In this document: positions 11,161-21,828 of the stretch, one piece after another
Position numbering within the stretch: position 1 is the first letter of the stretch
Layout of the letters: every line of letters begins with the position of its first letter
Source of the DNA: Moniliella sp. 'wahieum'
Taxonomy: Eukaryota > Basidiomycota > Moniliellomycetes > Moniliellales > Moniliellaceae
Direction: 5' to 3'
Assembly: GCA_003971905.1 (NCBI GenBank)
Contig: RSEE01000001.1
Coordinates: 248,001 to 312,000, forward strand
Length of the DNA stretch: 64,000 nt
Made by a program: the position numbers and the translations under genes
Notes under the pieces: generated by a model
What the model was told of the DNA's origin: nothing
What the model saw: only the letters and a program-made list of their open reading frames with translations
Database searches by the model: none

Positions 11161-12068
11161 CTATGACAACGATGGAGACCCGCGATTGTAAAGGGTTCGA
11201 GCGCCGCCATAGCTCCCTTTCAAACCCAGGCAAAACACGCGCGGGAGCATATCCATCGCTTCATCTCCCCATGTGAAGTATTTCATCAAGTAGTAGTGCA
11301 AAGTAGTGGTGCGGTGCTCGAGACCACCCCAGGTCAAGGATTGTGGGCGGGCCCGATGTCTCCATGCTCGACGCCCAAACAGAGTTGCTGGGGAGATTAT
11401 GGTGGTGGTACAGAAGCGGGAGGAAGAAACGGTATGATCGGCATCGGAGGGGGAATCTTGCGATGCCTGTTTCGAACGCTTGGCCAACATGCGCCTGAGA
11501 ATAGGTCAGCGGTCGTGCCCACAAGCAAGAGAAACAAACGTACTGGCGAGCTTGAAGAATGGCGGCCTCCTTGCGTCGACGTAATGCGTTTTCTCGCTCC
11601 TGCCGGTCCGCACTCCATCCCGACAAAACCGAAGGGATTTCACCTTGATCAACCTCCTTTCCCTTGCCCTTTTCGCCACTAGGTGAAAGACCATAGCGGG
11701 TCAATAGGTCAGGCGGGGGGTGCGCGGCTGTGTCGCGGGGGCGGTCGTAGACGTCGTCTCTCGCACCGGGGCGGGCGAAGCGGTGGGCAAGAGCCTCGGG
11801 GCAAAGGCAAGAATCCGTCACGTAAGATCCGCTCTGCGGTGGCCTGGGTGCTGCGAGAGCGGACCAAGTCGGCGCGGATGGCCGCCTCGGGGATTTGCGG
11901 GAACATGGCTTGGACCGAGGCAACCTGTTCGGCGGGCACGGCCCGGGCGCGGGCGGCAGCGGTTGCTGCGACCGAGGGAGAGCGGGAAGGGGAACCCCGC
12001 GAACAAAGACAACGAAAGAGGAGCCAGGCGACCCCGAGGGCGAGCACAGCGCCGATCGAGTCGTTCAT
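11161..12068 (-). CDS. CUE1: CUE-domain ER membrane protein, Cue1-like
   Basis: Likely ER-membrane recruiter of the ubiquitin-conjugating enzyme Ubc7 in ER-associated degradation. The ATG at 12068 starts MNDSIG, followed directly by one membrane helix (AVLALGVAWLLFRCLC). A CUE domain comes next (VASVQAMFPQIPEAAIRADL, with the MFP motif). After a linker and a frame change near 11820, a C-terminal helix follows (LLTRYGLSPSG, then WSADRQERENALRRRKEAAI), resembling the Ubc7-binding region of Cue1. The intron at 11495-11543 joins ILQAR to the RMLAKRSKQ exon. The true stop is unclear: the spliced frame is open to 11161, longer than expected for the family, and an unseen indel may hide an earlier stop. 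Confidence 0.75.
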
Positions 12069-13435
12069 CGCGGCAACCTTGGTGGGGAGAGCGCGCAAGC
12101 GCCAAGCACGGTGTTTGAGGTGGCTAGCACTGCCGAGGGAGGCCGAGGGCGCAGCTGCCCGATCGGGCGACCACGACGTCGCCCCAAATGCCACGTGTAT
12201 CCTTGCAACTTTCAACAAGCGGATTCACGTGAATATTGAATCGAATGCCCTGCGCAGCCTGGCCTATAAAGCGGCTTTGCCTGCTGGCAACTTTTTGTTA
12301 CCGGTAACCGGTTGGCCTCGATTCGGAAGTTTTGATTCCCCTCAGGAACTACTGAACGTCAACCACATGCCCCATCCCTCTGCGCTGGGTGCTGCAGATG
12401 ATACTGCGTGACGCGCATGGAGATCAATGGACTTGGGGGCCGCAAGCAAGGCAGGGGAAAAGGAAGCGGAACAGAGGGCGAAAGCGGGGCCGCCTCGCGC
12501 TCGACTTCGATAGTGACCAGTCGACCATTCCGTCTTTTGCTGCACCTGGGCCTGGGCACTTGAGCCAAGCCGACAGCCTGGCAACGTCCAACCTTCGTTC
12601 CTCCAAGCCTTGACCGCACGCCCACGCCTTAAAGGAGTCAACCACCAGTACGAGGAAACTGCGTGCGATACCAGTTATCTTTTATCGCCGCTGCATCGCA
12701 CATCACATGGGCTATCTGCAAGACCTACCTCCCACTAACGACTCCCTCTCCCCCACTGCATGATATCACGAATGGGAACTGGAAAGATCCGTGCGCATCT
12801 GTTTTGCCAACCTAGGCCGAGAAAGGAGCAACGTCGCCAACCAAGCTGATCATGCACCATGCCCTCCACTCAGGGAGCGGAAGCATGGCAGATCAGGGGT
12901 TTGATAAGGGAACGGAGATCGATAGTCGGCACCACCGCTTCGTAACAGAAGGAGAAGATGGCGACGCAGGATGGTGGCATGAAGGTGGTGATGGTGGTGG
13001 TGTCGGAGGCTTGGGCGGAATGTAGTTAGTTAGAAAACAGGAATCGAGCGGTTGGGGGATTCAATGGCTGGGGGCGGAACAGGGTGGAAACGAGCATTTG
13101 GCAGGACCGTGCGCAAGCAATGCCAGTGGGCGCGCAAGGGGTCAGTGTGGCCTCCATCGGACCGGTAGGGTTGGTGTTGGGAATGGCGTGCTATCGGACA
13201 CTGGCGCCTTGCGGCCCGAACATTCGACACTCTCCCTGTGCCGTCTGCCGGCCGCGCGGAGATGAGTCGATGGGGCCGGAAGAAAAATTGCAAAATTGAA
13301 GCCACGTGCGCGCCGCACGGCGCAAGTGTCGCGTGCAACCAGAGGCAACCCCAGTGCGGGGAGTTCACGCAGGGGGGCTATATAAGCGGCGCGAAGAAAG
13401 ATGATTCTTCCCACCACCCTCCCGTCTCTGGCATC
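12069..13435. other. Long intergenic region upstream of CUE1-like gene and MET6
   Basis: About 1.37 kb between two divergent starts. A minus-strand open frame at 12424-12645 has mixed composition (VDSFKAWACGQGLEERRLDV) but no recognisable family and no ATG. I do not call it. A palindromic TTACCGGTAACCGG stretch lies near 12298-12312. The MET6 TATA box is at the right end. Confidence 0.4.
13379..13385 (+). promoter_or_regulatory. TATA box of MET6
   Basis: TATATAA lies 51 bp before the MET6 ATG in GC-rich DNA. Confidence 0.7.
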
Positions 13436-15811
13436 ATGGTGTATGTTCCCCCCCAGCGCGCATGACTGACTGCCGAGCCTCCTAGCTAACCCTGCTTCCT
13501 CCCAGTTCCTCCACTGTCCTCGGTTTCCCCCGCATTGGCCCTCAGCGCGAGGTCAAGAAGGCGCTCGAGGCCTACTGGGGCGGCAAGATCCCGGTTGAGG
13601 AGCTGCTCAAGGTTGCCAAGGAGCAGCGTCTGCTTACCTATGAGATCATCAAGAACCAGGGCGTGGACGTGATCCCCACCGGGACCTTCTCTCTCTACGA
13701 CCACGTCCTGGACAACTCGTTGGTCTTCAACGTGATCCCCGAGGCGTACGCCAAGTCTGGCCTCAACCCCTCGACACGTACTTTGCCCTGGCCCGCGGCC
13801 ACCAGAAGGGCGGTGTTGACCTTCCCGCCACGGAAATGCGCAAGTGGTTTGACAGCAACTACCACTACCTTGTCCCTGAGTTCACCCCTTCGACCGAGTT
13901 CAAGCTGAACGACCTCAAGCCTTTGAACGACTTCGTCGAGGCCAAGGAGGCCGGCTACAACGCTCGTCCTGTGCTCCTCGGCCCCATCACTTTCCTCTAC
14001 CTTGGCAAGGCTGGTAAGGGTGCCCCGGAAGACTTCAAGCCCTTGAGTCTGCTTCCCAAGCTCATTCCCGTGTATGCCGAGCTCCTCAAGAAGCTTGGCG
14101 CTGCTGGTGCGTCTTGGGTTCAAATTGACGAGCCTGTGCTTGTCACGGACGACGCTGCTACCCTTGCGGACGCCTTCAAGCAAGTTTACACGGAGCTTAA
14201 CAAGGCCGTTCCCGAGGTCAACCTGATGCTCACCACGTACTTCGGTCGCCTCGACTCGAACATCAGCTTTGTCAAGGACCTGCCCATTGCTGGTCTCCAC
14301 ATTGACCTTGACCGTGCTCCCCAGCAGCTCGAGTCGGTCGTTGAGGCCGTTGCCCCTACCAAGATTGGCCTCTCGCTTGGTCTCGTTTCGGGCCGCAACA
14401 TCTGGAAGACCGACCTGGCTGCAGCGCTCGAGAAGGCCAAGTACGCTGTGGAGAAGCTTGGTTCGGACCGTGTGGTTGTCGCCAGCTCATCGTCGCTCCT
14501 TCACACTCCCATCACCATTGCCAATGAGAAGAAGCTCTCGCCTGAGGTTCTTGACTGGTTCTCTTTTGCCACTGAGAAGGCTGGCGAAGTGGCTACGCTT
14601 GCCCAGGCTCTCGCCAACCCCAAGGCGGCTGAGGCCGCGTTGGCCAAGAACGCCACCTCGATCAAGGCGCGCCGCGACTACGAGAAGAACTCGGACCCTG
14701 CCGTCCGCGAGCGCCTTGCCGCTATCAAGCCCGCCGACCTGGAGCGCAAGTCGCCTTTCCCTACCCGTGCTGCTCTGCAAAAGAAGCACCTCAACCTTCC
14801 CCTCTTCCCCACCACCACCATCGGCTCTTTCCCCCAGACGAAGGAGATTCGCCAGGTGCGTGCCAAGTTCAACAAGGGTGAGGTGAGCCAGGAGCAGTAC
14901 GACCAGTTCCTGGAGAATGAGATCAAGGATGTGGTCGAACGCCAGGAGAAGCTTGGCCTCGACGTGCTCGTCCACGGCGAGCCCGAGCGCAACGACATGG
15001 TCCAGTACTTCGGTGAACTTCTTGACGGCTTTGCCTTCACCCAGAATGGCTGGGTGCAGAGCTTTGGCTCGCGTTACGTCCGCCCCCCTATCGTGGTGGG
15101 AGACGTGTCGCGCCCCAAGGCCATGACGGTGCGCTGGTCGGTCTATGCTCAAAGCCTGACTAAGAAGACGATGAAGGGCATGCTCACCGGCCCCGTTACC
15201 ATCCTTAACTGGTCTTTCCCCGTGCCGATGTGGGCAAGGACGTGCAAGCACTCCAGATTGCCCTCGCCCTCCGCGACGAGGTGGCCGACTTGCAAAAGGC
15301 GGGCATCAAGGCCATCCAGGTGGATGAGCCGGCCATCCGTGAGGGTCTTCCTCTGCGCCACGCCGACTGGCAGGCCTACCTCCGCTGGGCTGTGGACTCG
15401 TTCAAGCTGGCCACGGCGATCGCAGATGATGATGTCAACACGGCGTCGCACTTCTGCTACTCGGACTTTGCCAACCCGGCCGTGATGCAGGCGATGATTG
15501 ACCTGGACGCCGACATGCTGTCGATTGAGAATGCCAAGGCCGGTGCCAAGTACCTCAACGTCTGGAAGTCGATCCACTACCCCAACGAGATTGGCCCTGG
15601 TGTGTTTGACATCCACTCGCCTCGTGTGCCGTCGAAGGAGGAGATGCTTCAGCGGATCAAGGAGAATGCTCTGTTCCTCACCCCCGAGCAGCTCTGGGTC
15701 AACCCCGACTGTGGTCTCAAGACGCGCACCTGGCCCGAGTGCGAGGCGCAGCTGGCCAACATGGTCACCGCCGCGAAGGAGGCTCGCGCTCTGTTCGCCG
15801 ACAAGAAGTAA
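13436..15811 (+). CDS. MET6: Cobalamin-independent methionine synthase
   Basis: Transfers methyl from 5-methyltetrahydropteroyl-triglutamate to homocysteine, making methionine without vitamin B12. A 5-nt coding exon (ATGGT, 13436-13440) is spliced to exon 2 at 13506, giving MVSSTVLGFPRIGPQREVKK, the conserved N-terminus. Later landmarks are WVQIDEPVL, FPTTTIGSFPQTKEIR, LVHGEPERNDMVQYFGE, GMLTGPVTILNWSF, AIQVDEPAIREGLP, SHFCYSDF, ALFLTPEQLWVNPDCGLKTR and a stop at 15809-15811. About 770 residues, normal for the family. Two frame breaks fall in C4 runs where conservation demands C5, at about 13767-13770 (LNP/LDTYFALARG) and 15218-15221 (WSFP/RADVGKD). They are almost certainly base-calling deletions. 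Confidence 0.96.
13441..13505 (+). other. Intron 1 of MET6 after a 5-nt coding exon
   Basis: 65-bp intron with GTATGT donor, ACTGACTG branch candidate and CCCAG acceptor. The upstream coding exon is only ATGGT. Confidence 0.88.
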
Positions 15812-16016
15812 GGCTCCTCTTTCTCCATCTCCCACCCTCCTCCCGATCGCGCTACTTCAACATAGTAGCCGTCCTCGGGCGTGCTCAACGCATCGCCCAA
15901 CTTGGACTCCACCAGCAACCCCATCTGGGCCCCATCTGGCTTCACGTCGTCGGAGCCTACTCTGACATGACATGATTCACTCCTTGTATTGTTCAACACC
16001 ATCTGTAAGATGATTC

Positions 16017-16233
16017 TGTAAGACCGGAGGAACCCAAGGGATTGGGTGAAGAACCTCTGGAAATGTAGAGCAATGCAATCGCGATGGTGGTGGTTAAGGT
16101 CTAAGCCTTGTGCCACACCTAGAGACAGGGGTTCAGACAAGCCTGAGTATACACGTGGAGGCTTCGGAGGACAAATCAGGGGTGAAGGGTGATGAGGCGC
16201 CTTGGCCTAAGTACGGGACCACGGGTCCCAACA
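16017..16233 (-). repeat. LTR of Ty1/copia element (3' LTR on minus strand)
   Basis: 217-bp direct repeat of the copy at 21360-21578. Read on the minus strand it begins TGTTGGGA and ends TCTTACA (TG...CA ends). It matches the other copy base for base except for a missing GT near its minus-strand 5' end. A C7 run just inside the element (16234-16240) reads as a G7 polypurine tract on the minus strand. Confidence 0.95.
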
Positions 16234-16298
16234 CCCCCCCGGGCCAAGGGAACGAAAGAAGCCCGTTGGCCATCAACAAAAGAAAAGTAGAAAGGGGA

Positions 16299-16952
16299 TC
16301 AGCGCGAAGAAAGAGAAGCCAAATCGAAATTGTTACGCGCAGAAATGATCTTGGGAAGAGAAAGAGGTTTGGTGAACCAGTCAGGGAGATGGTGTGCACC
16401 TGGAGTGTAGTGGACTTTAATTTCGCCTCGGTGGATGCGTTCCCGCACCTCGTGGTACGAGACGTCAATCTCCCGTATTTTGCCTAGGCTGCCGAGCTTT
16501 TCGGCCAACGCTTTGGCAGCGGTGTTGTCAACAAAGAGCTCAATCGGGTGATTAGCCTTGCAGACACCAAGTTCAAACAGTATGTTGCGAATGAATAGAG
16601 CATCTCGAAGGCCATCTCCCATGGCTAGGTATTCAGATGCTGCTGTGTTGCTCACACCTTGATTTTGGGACTTGGAGCCCCAGGATACAGGCACACCGAA
16701 AACAAAAACAACATGGCCCGAAACGGAGTGAGAGTTGCTCTTGTCTGATGCAAAGGAGGCATCGGTGTGCAGCTCGAGTAGAGGGCGAGATCGGTTGGGT
16801 GTGAGGCACAAAGAGTAGTCAGACGTACCGGCGAAGAAACGTAATAGGTCCTCCGCTGCGCGTCGGTGGGCGGCGGACGGGTCGTCCATAAACCGCGCTA
16901 AAAAGGTAGCCGCAAAGAGGGCATCAGGCCGGGACATACGAGCCGCCCACAA
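16299..16952 (-). CDS. copia RNase H region
   Basis: End of the polyprotein. WAARMSRPDALFAATFLARF marks the RT/RNase H linker, followed by an RNase H fold with HTDASFASD, NTAASEYLAM and FVDNTAAKALAE (catalytic D-E-D pattern) and the copia tail DVSYHEVRERIHRGEIKVHY. It ends shortly before the 3' LTR. A frame break separates it from the RT segment. Confidence 0.9.
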   Translation of the reverse strand: MWAARMSRPDALFAATFLARFMDDPSAAHRRAAEDLLRFFAGTSDYSLCLTPNRSRPLLELHTDASFASDKSNSHSVSGHVVFVFGVPVSWGSKSQNQGVSNTAASEYLAMGDGLRDALFIRNILFELGVCKANHPIELFVDNTAAKALAEKLGSLGKIREIDVSYHEVRERIHRGEIKVHYTPGAHHLPDWFTKPLSLPKIISARNNFDLASLSSR

Positions 16953-18205
16953 GCTGGATCCGACAATAGAACGGTAGGCACGGTGCTCGTCTCGAGTGGC
17001 ACGCTTTTCGTGTTCGGGTCGCTTGGGAGGCGGAAGTTGGTGGCCGATTGGAAGGTAGCGGGGCCGGGGTGAGGTGATATGTCATGCGCGGCAAGCGTCT
17101 CAGCGATGAATTTGGGTTGGCTGATGTACAGTCGTCCATCGATACGGTCGTATTGGCAGCCGAGATGGAAACGTAGGGGGCCGTTGGACTTAATTTGGAT
17201 GCTGCGCCTTAATTCCACTAAGAATTCATCATACGCTTCTTGGGACCGACACGCGACCAAAAAGTCGTCAGTGTGGACGGCGATTAGGATCAGGCCAAGA
17301 GGTTCGGTGCGACGTATGAACAGGCAAGGCTCTGATTTTAGGCTAGTGAAGTGGAGTCGGTCGCAAAGGAAAGTGCGGAGCCAATCTCCAAAGTTGGCCC
17401 CGCTCTGGTGCAGGCCATAGAGACTTTTCTTGAGTCTCCAGCAATGACCGGGCGCTTCTGGGAAGAAGGGGGGTGGTCGAACATAGACGAGCTCGTTGAT
17501 ATCGGCATAGAGGTAGGCAGCTTCCACATCGGCAGAAAATAAGTGGAGGCCATCAGCTTCGGCCAACGCAATTAGCGTGTTGACGGCAGCAGTACGAACG
17601 GCAGGAGCAAAAGATTTCGCCCATGTGCCAGGAACTTGCCGGTGCCCTCCCACAACGTAGCGGGCACGGTACTTGAGGAAGTTAGCATCCGCATCCGTCT
17701 TAGTACCTATGACCCACATGCCGGGAAGGGGTTTGATCCCTGGGGGGATGGGTACAACTTCCTTCACGTCACGCTCGTCAAAACGCCGAAGCTCGAGGCG
17801 CATTGCCTCGAGTACGCCATCAAAGGCAGGGTGACCCACCAACTTCTTGATGTTCTTGGGGGCCACCGGGACCCCATCGGTGGTCAGTATGACCTCGGTG
17901 TCACTTGCCGCGGATTCGATTGCGAGTGCAATGGGGGGCGAGCTTGGCTCCGAAGCAGGTAGCATGGATGTGTCCGGCGCTGGTCCGAAAATACTCACCA
18001 AAGCCTGCATTCCTAGGGCGGAGAGGGCGGCCGGGTTGCCAAAGATGCTAGGGGCCTTGTTGACGAGCAGGGAAAAGGTGCCATCGCGCAAATTGTCGTT
18101 GGCTGGAATGGACAGGTCGAGGGGTGGAGCGTTGATACGCGCTTGGCGAACGGGATTGCGACGCACGAGTGCGGGGACGGCTGTATCGGTCAGGGGCACG
18201 GTCAC
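16898..18205 (-). CDS. copia reverse transcriptase region
   Basis: RVT_2-type reverse transcriptase. Visible landmarks are WVIGTKTDADANFLKYRARYV, FSADVEAAYLYADI, LKKSLYGLHQSGANF and the catalytic box AVHTDDFLVA, where copia elements usually have YVDD. The HTDD form keeps both aspartates. Part of the same polyprotein as the flanking segments. Confidence 0.93.
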   Translation of the reverse strand: MTVPLTDTAVPALVRRNPVRQARINAPPLDLSIPANDNLRDGTFSLLVNKAPSIFGNPAALSALGMQALVSIFGPAPDTSMLPASEPSSPPIALAIESAASDTEVILTTDGVPVAPKNIKKLVGHPAFDGVLEAMRLELRRFDERDVKEVVPIPPGIKPLPGMWVIGTKTDADANFLKYRARYVVGGHRQVPGTWAKSFAPAVRTAAVNTLIALAEADGLHLFSADVEAAYLYADINELVYVRPPPFFPEAPGHCWRLKKSLYGLHQSGANFGDWLRTFLCDRLHFTSLKSEPCLFIRRTEPLGLILIAVHTDDFLVACRSQEAYDEFLVELRRSIQIKSNGPLRFHLGCQYDRIDGRLYISQPKFIAETLAAHDISPHPGPATFQSATNFRLPSDPNTKSVPLETSTVPTVLLSDPACGRLVCPGLMPSLRLPF

Positions 18206-19640
18206 GGGGGCGAGCGTGTCGGGGGGGAGAGAGGGGAGGGGGATAGGGCGGGAGAGGAAGGGGAAGTGGAAGAGGGAGGGGAAAGCAGGACTTGGTGGCC
18301 AGTGTCAACGGCATCTTCTGTGATAGTTTCATTTTCTTCGGCTTGCTTTGCCTGGCGTTGTGCCATGCCTGCGGGGTCAGATGCAACAGGTTGGGGGGAT
18401 ACATGTGGGGGGTTGGAGTTGGTGGGAGTGGGGCCAGGCTCTGAATTCTCATTTTCGTTGGCTTGAGCCGGGCGATGTGCCTCTGTTTTTCGTTCTTTTA
18501 ATTTTCTTTTTCCATGGGGGGCATTGTCTTTCTTACCATTAGTATCGCGGGTCAGTTCATCTATCGCAAAACGCACACGCCGGGGTGGGGAGCTGTCTGA
18601 CTTCCCACCAGCACCCATTTCTCCGCCCCCCCGCACCTCTCCGCCACCAGCAGGGACAAGGGGGTCCAGATGAAAGTGCGTGGGATATTCGGTGGTGTAC
18701 GGGACATGCGTCCAGGTGGACGGCTTTTTCCAACGGAATCCAACTTGGCCGTCGTCCTGGTGGATGGCAAAGAGCCACCCCTTCGAACCGCGGCCGTGCC
18801 CGTAACCCACCAACATTGCTGGGACGGCCCGCGGACCAAGTTTGCCGCCCTCGCGTTGGTTGGGCAATAGGTGCAGGTAGGCAAGAGTGCCAAAACCGCG
18901 CATGCGAAGGGAGGGTTTGAAGCCATGGTACCGGACAAATCGGCTGTCCCCACCCAGTGCTTTCGGCGGCGACTGGTTGTGTGCATATGTGGCCGCCAAC
19001 AAGCTGTGTTCCCACCACTCGTCGGGAGTCAATCTGTTGGCGATTACCATGAGTCGAGCGCGATCCGTAATCGATCTTATGGCGCGTTCGGCGACCCCAT
19101 TGGACGCACTTTCGCCAGGATTGGTGCGCTCGCTCACTACTCCCAGCTCGCAGTAAAACTCGTCCATTGCGGTGGTGAGTTCAGGCGCATTGTCAGAGCG
19201 GACCGTCTGAAGGGGGCGGTCGGGATGTTGGCGATGCTCGCGCCGGATGAAGGCTTGAAGTTCGGCTGTGGCATCACCCTTGGACACCAGGGGTAGCGTC
19301 CAGGTATACCGCGTAAAGTCGTCGACAATGATAAGGGCGTAAGTATGACCCCGCCGCCTTGGCGGGATATGTCAAGGACGTCGAGGTGGAGGAGAGAGAA
19401 AGGGCGAATGGTTCGGATTGGGCGTCCAGTCGTGGCGTGGGGTGGGGCAGTGGCTCTGCTTAATGCGCATGGTGCACAGTGCCACGAGGACCGGACTAAA
19501 GCGATGTCGCCACTGTTGACCCGTTCGAATGCTGGGTCATCCGACGTGAGGGATGAAAGTTGATCTAGAGGTGCATGATTCCATCGGATGTGGGCGTTTT
19601 TCACCTTGACCAGGGTTGCATCAAGGTTGAGTAGCGAAGT
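18202..19640 (-). CDS. copia integrase region
   Basis: The GAG-pre-integrase zinc finger is visible (HIRWNHAPLDQLSSL, then WHCAPC). The catalytic core includes TVRSDNAPELTTAMDEFY and GVAERAIRSITDRARLM, giving the Asp-35-Glu pair, followed by KPSLRMRGFGTLAYLHLLP. A frame break lies between the first core Asp region (FSLLHLDVLDIS) and the rest. Confidence 0.9.
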
Positions 19641-21253
19641 GGCGCTGTTGGCTGTGGCTGTCGTATTGGGCGCCAGAGTAAGGGAATAGCTTGAGTCGGC
19701 GGCGAGACGAAAAGGTTCGCCGTGTCGTCCGAGATAGAGACCATGGCCACCTGGAGGGATCCAGCTGCCAATGCCTGCGATAGATAGATGGTAAGCGCTG
19801 AGCAGGTTGGTCGGGAAGGTGGGGCAGTACAAGCTGCCGGGTAGGTGGATGCGGATAGGGGCTCCGTTCTGGGTTTGAATGTACATAGAGATGGTGCCAA
19901 TGCCTTCAGTGTATGCGATCTGTCCGTTTGCCACTGCTATGGGCTCGCGGTGTGGACGAAGATTGATAAACGCACTTCGTTCATTGAATACGGATGGTCT
20001 CGCACCTGAATCGTGTTGCGCAGGGAGGTTGGCTGGCTTGGGTGGTGTAGTGGCTGCCATAGGGGTTACTGCATGGGCAGATGAGGTGGTCTGGGCTGTC
20101 GTAGCCGGCCGGCTAAAGTGGCCGCCACGTTGGCCACCACGGTGACTTCCTCTGTACCCGCTGCCACCTCGGCCTCGTCCGCGGCCTGTCACCGTACTGC
20201 TTGTTTGGCTGTGCGACGTGGCTTCCGAAGGGGCCGTACTGGAGGGAGCTGGGCTTGAACTGGAGGTACTGCCGTAGTTGGAGCCTTTGAGTTCGCTCAC
20301 TGCTCGGCGCAATTCGGCGTAGCTGCTGTTACGATGGAGGTGCAACCACCCCTGATCAGTAACGCCTTTCCGTAGCATCTGTGCTAGACCAATCTCGTCC
20401 AGCTTGGACTTGGACGTCATCTCGTACTGGGTTACCGCCACAGTGAACTCATTCAGGTATTGGCGGCCCGACTTGGTGCCCATTTTGAGAGTGAGAACCT
20501 TTATGAGGATATCACAGATCTCAGTGTCTGAAACGGTGCCGTACAAATCACGCAGAGCATGATAGTATGCAGACCCTAGAGCCGGCGTGCCATCGCCGGT
20601 GATCTGCTGGACGACGTCGGAGTCTATCCACGGGAGTAGAATGTTGGCCAAGTGAGCGTCCAGTTCTGCGTTATACCCGTCCAGGGCCTTGCCCTGTTCC
20701 AGATGCTCACGCGCTCCAGGGATAATCTGGATACGAGGGAGGAAGATCCGGGTCCATAACCAAAACGAGCTGTTGTTGTGGAAACGCTCGTGGTACGGCA
20801 CGTTGTGCGAGTGGCACTACGGAGGAGCTTGTCGGGAGTCAAAGCCCACGGGTTGTCGTCGACGGCCGGAGTTGACGATAAGGCACCTTCGTTCTTGCTA
20901 GCATTGGGTGGATTCTCACATGATAACATGACAATGGCTTCTGTGGTCGTCTTTTCGCTGTACCCAAGCTTGATACCAGTGTCCTGTAGCTGTTTGAGGG
21001 TGATGTGTTCGGGAAACAATTTGAACATGTTGCGAATGCGGTCGGCGAGGGTGGCGACGTCGTTCGCGGTGTTGTCGGGGCCCACGGGGGTGGGTTGAGG
21101 TGTAGGGGTAGATTCACGCGATGGTGTCAGCGGCGGGGAGGCGTGGTCAACTCCGACGGGAGTGGTGCTCTCTTCTGCTCCGGCAGTTGGTGAAGTAGGG
21201 GTTGAGGAGTTGAACCAAGACTCCTGAGTCTGAGAGCTCATGATGCTTGCCAT
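19640..21253 (-). CDS. copia Gag and aspartic protease
   Basis: Starts near the ATG at 21253 (MASIMSSQTQESW). Gag contains a long helical middle (AYYHALRDLYGTVSDTEI; LKMGTKSGRQYLNEF; QMLRKGVTDQGWLHL). In place of a CCHC zinc knuckle it has an Arg/Gly-rich box (GRGRGRGGSGYRGSHRGGQR). The protease active site is DSGA near 20003-20015, followed by a beta-rich segment to the integrase finger. The frame changes near 20800. Confidence 0.85.
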
Positions 21254-21359
21254 TAGCTTACGCAGTTCGAGCAAGCGCTTGTGGATAGGGCCGGCAGCGG
21301 AGGACCGAAGAGTGTAAGAGTGGAAGGCTCAGGGCTGAGCGTCAAGAGGATTGTAACTC

Positions 21360-21578
21360 TGTAAGACCGGAGGAACCCAAGGGATTGGGTGAAGAACCTC
21401 TGGAAATGTAGAGCAATGCAATCGCGATGGTGGTGGTTAAGGTCTAAGCCTTGTGCCACACCTAGAGACAGGGGTTCAGACAAGCCTGAGTATACACGTG
21501 GAGGCTTCGGAGGACAAATCAGGGGTGAAGGGTGATGAGGCGCCTTGGCCTAAGTACGGGACCACGGGTGTCCCAACA
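21360..21578 (-). repeat. LTR of Ty1/copia element (5' LTR on minus strand)
   Basis: 219-bp partner of 16017-16233, identical except for an extra GT in GGGTGTCCC. Serves as the transcription start LTR for the minus-strand element. The bases just inside it (GAGTTACAATCC on the minus strand) do not look like a standard initiator-Met primer site. Confidence 0.95.
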
Positions 21579-21828
21579 ATAAATGCGTTCACGGAAGGTC
21601 CTGGTGATGATGCAGATGTTGCCAGGCAGATGGTGTGCACTGTAGTTGGAATTGCCTCGGCCTTTCTTTGGCTGAGCTGTCCGTGGCATTCAACCAAACT
21701 ATGAAATGCACCAAAACTTCCTTAGCCGTCGTCCGTGCACAGTGCTGGAAGGACACAAAAGGATCATCGATTCAGAATGTTATCGTATGCGTACTTAGAA
21801 TACACAGAAGAGATATGATTTGCTACTG

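Larger units (their letters stand above)
16017..21578 (-). mobile_element. Ty1/copia LTR retrotransposon, 5.6 kb
   Basis: Complete LTR-to-LTR element on the minus strand with gag, protease, integrase, reverse transcriptase and RNase H in that order, the order that defines the Ty1/copia (Pseudoviridae) class. The LTRs differ by a single 2-bp indel, so insertion was recent. The polyprotein is nevertheless split into at least five frames (breaks near 20800, 19250, 18205, 16950). As with neighbouring host genes, this may be sequencing error and not decay. I find no matching target-site duplication: flanks are GATTC and ATAAA. It lies between MET6 and malate synthase, both of which appear undisturbed. 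Confidence 0.95.

Noticed and set aside
12424..12645. Minus-strand 73-codon frame VDSFKAWACGQG...
   Set aside because: Somewhat protein-like, but begins with GTG, has no family match I know and no flanking exons.
13695..15835. Three long minus-strand open frames over MET6
   Set aside because: Antisense shadows of a well-conserved gene.
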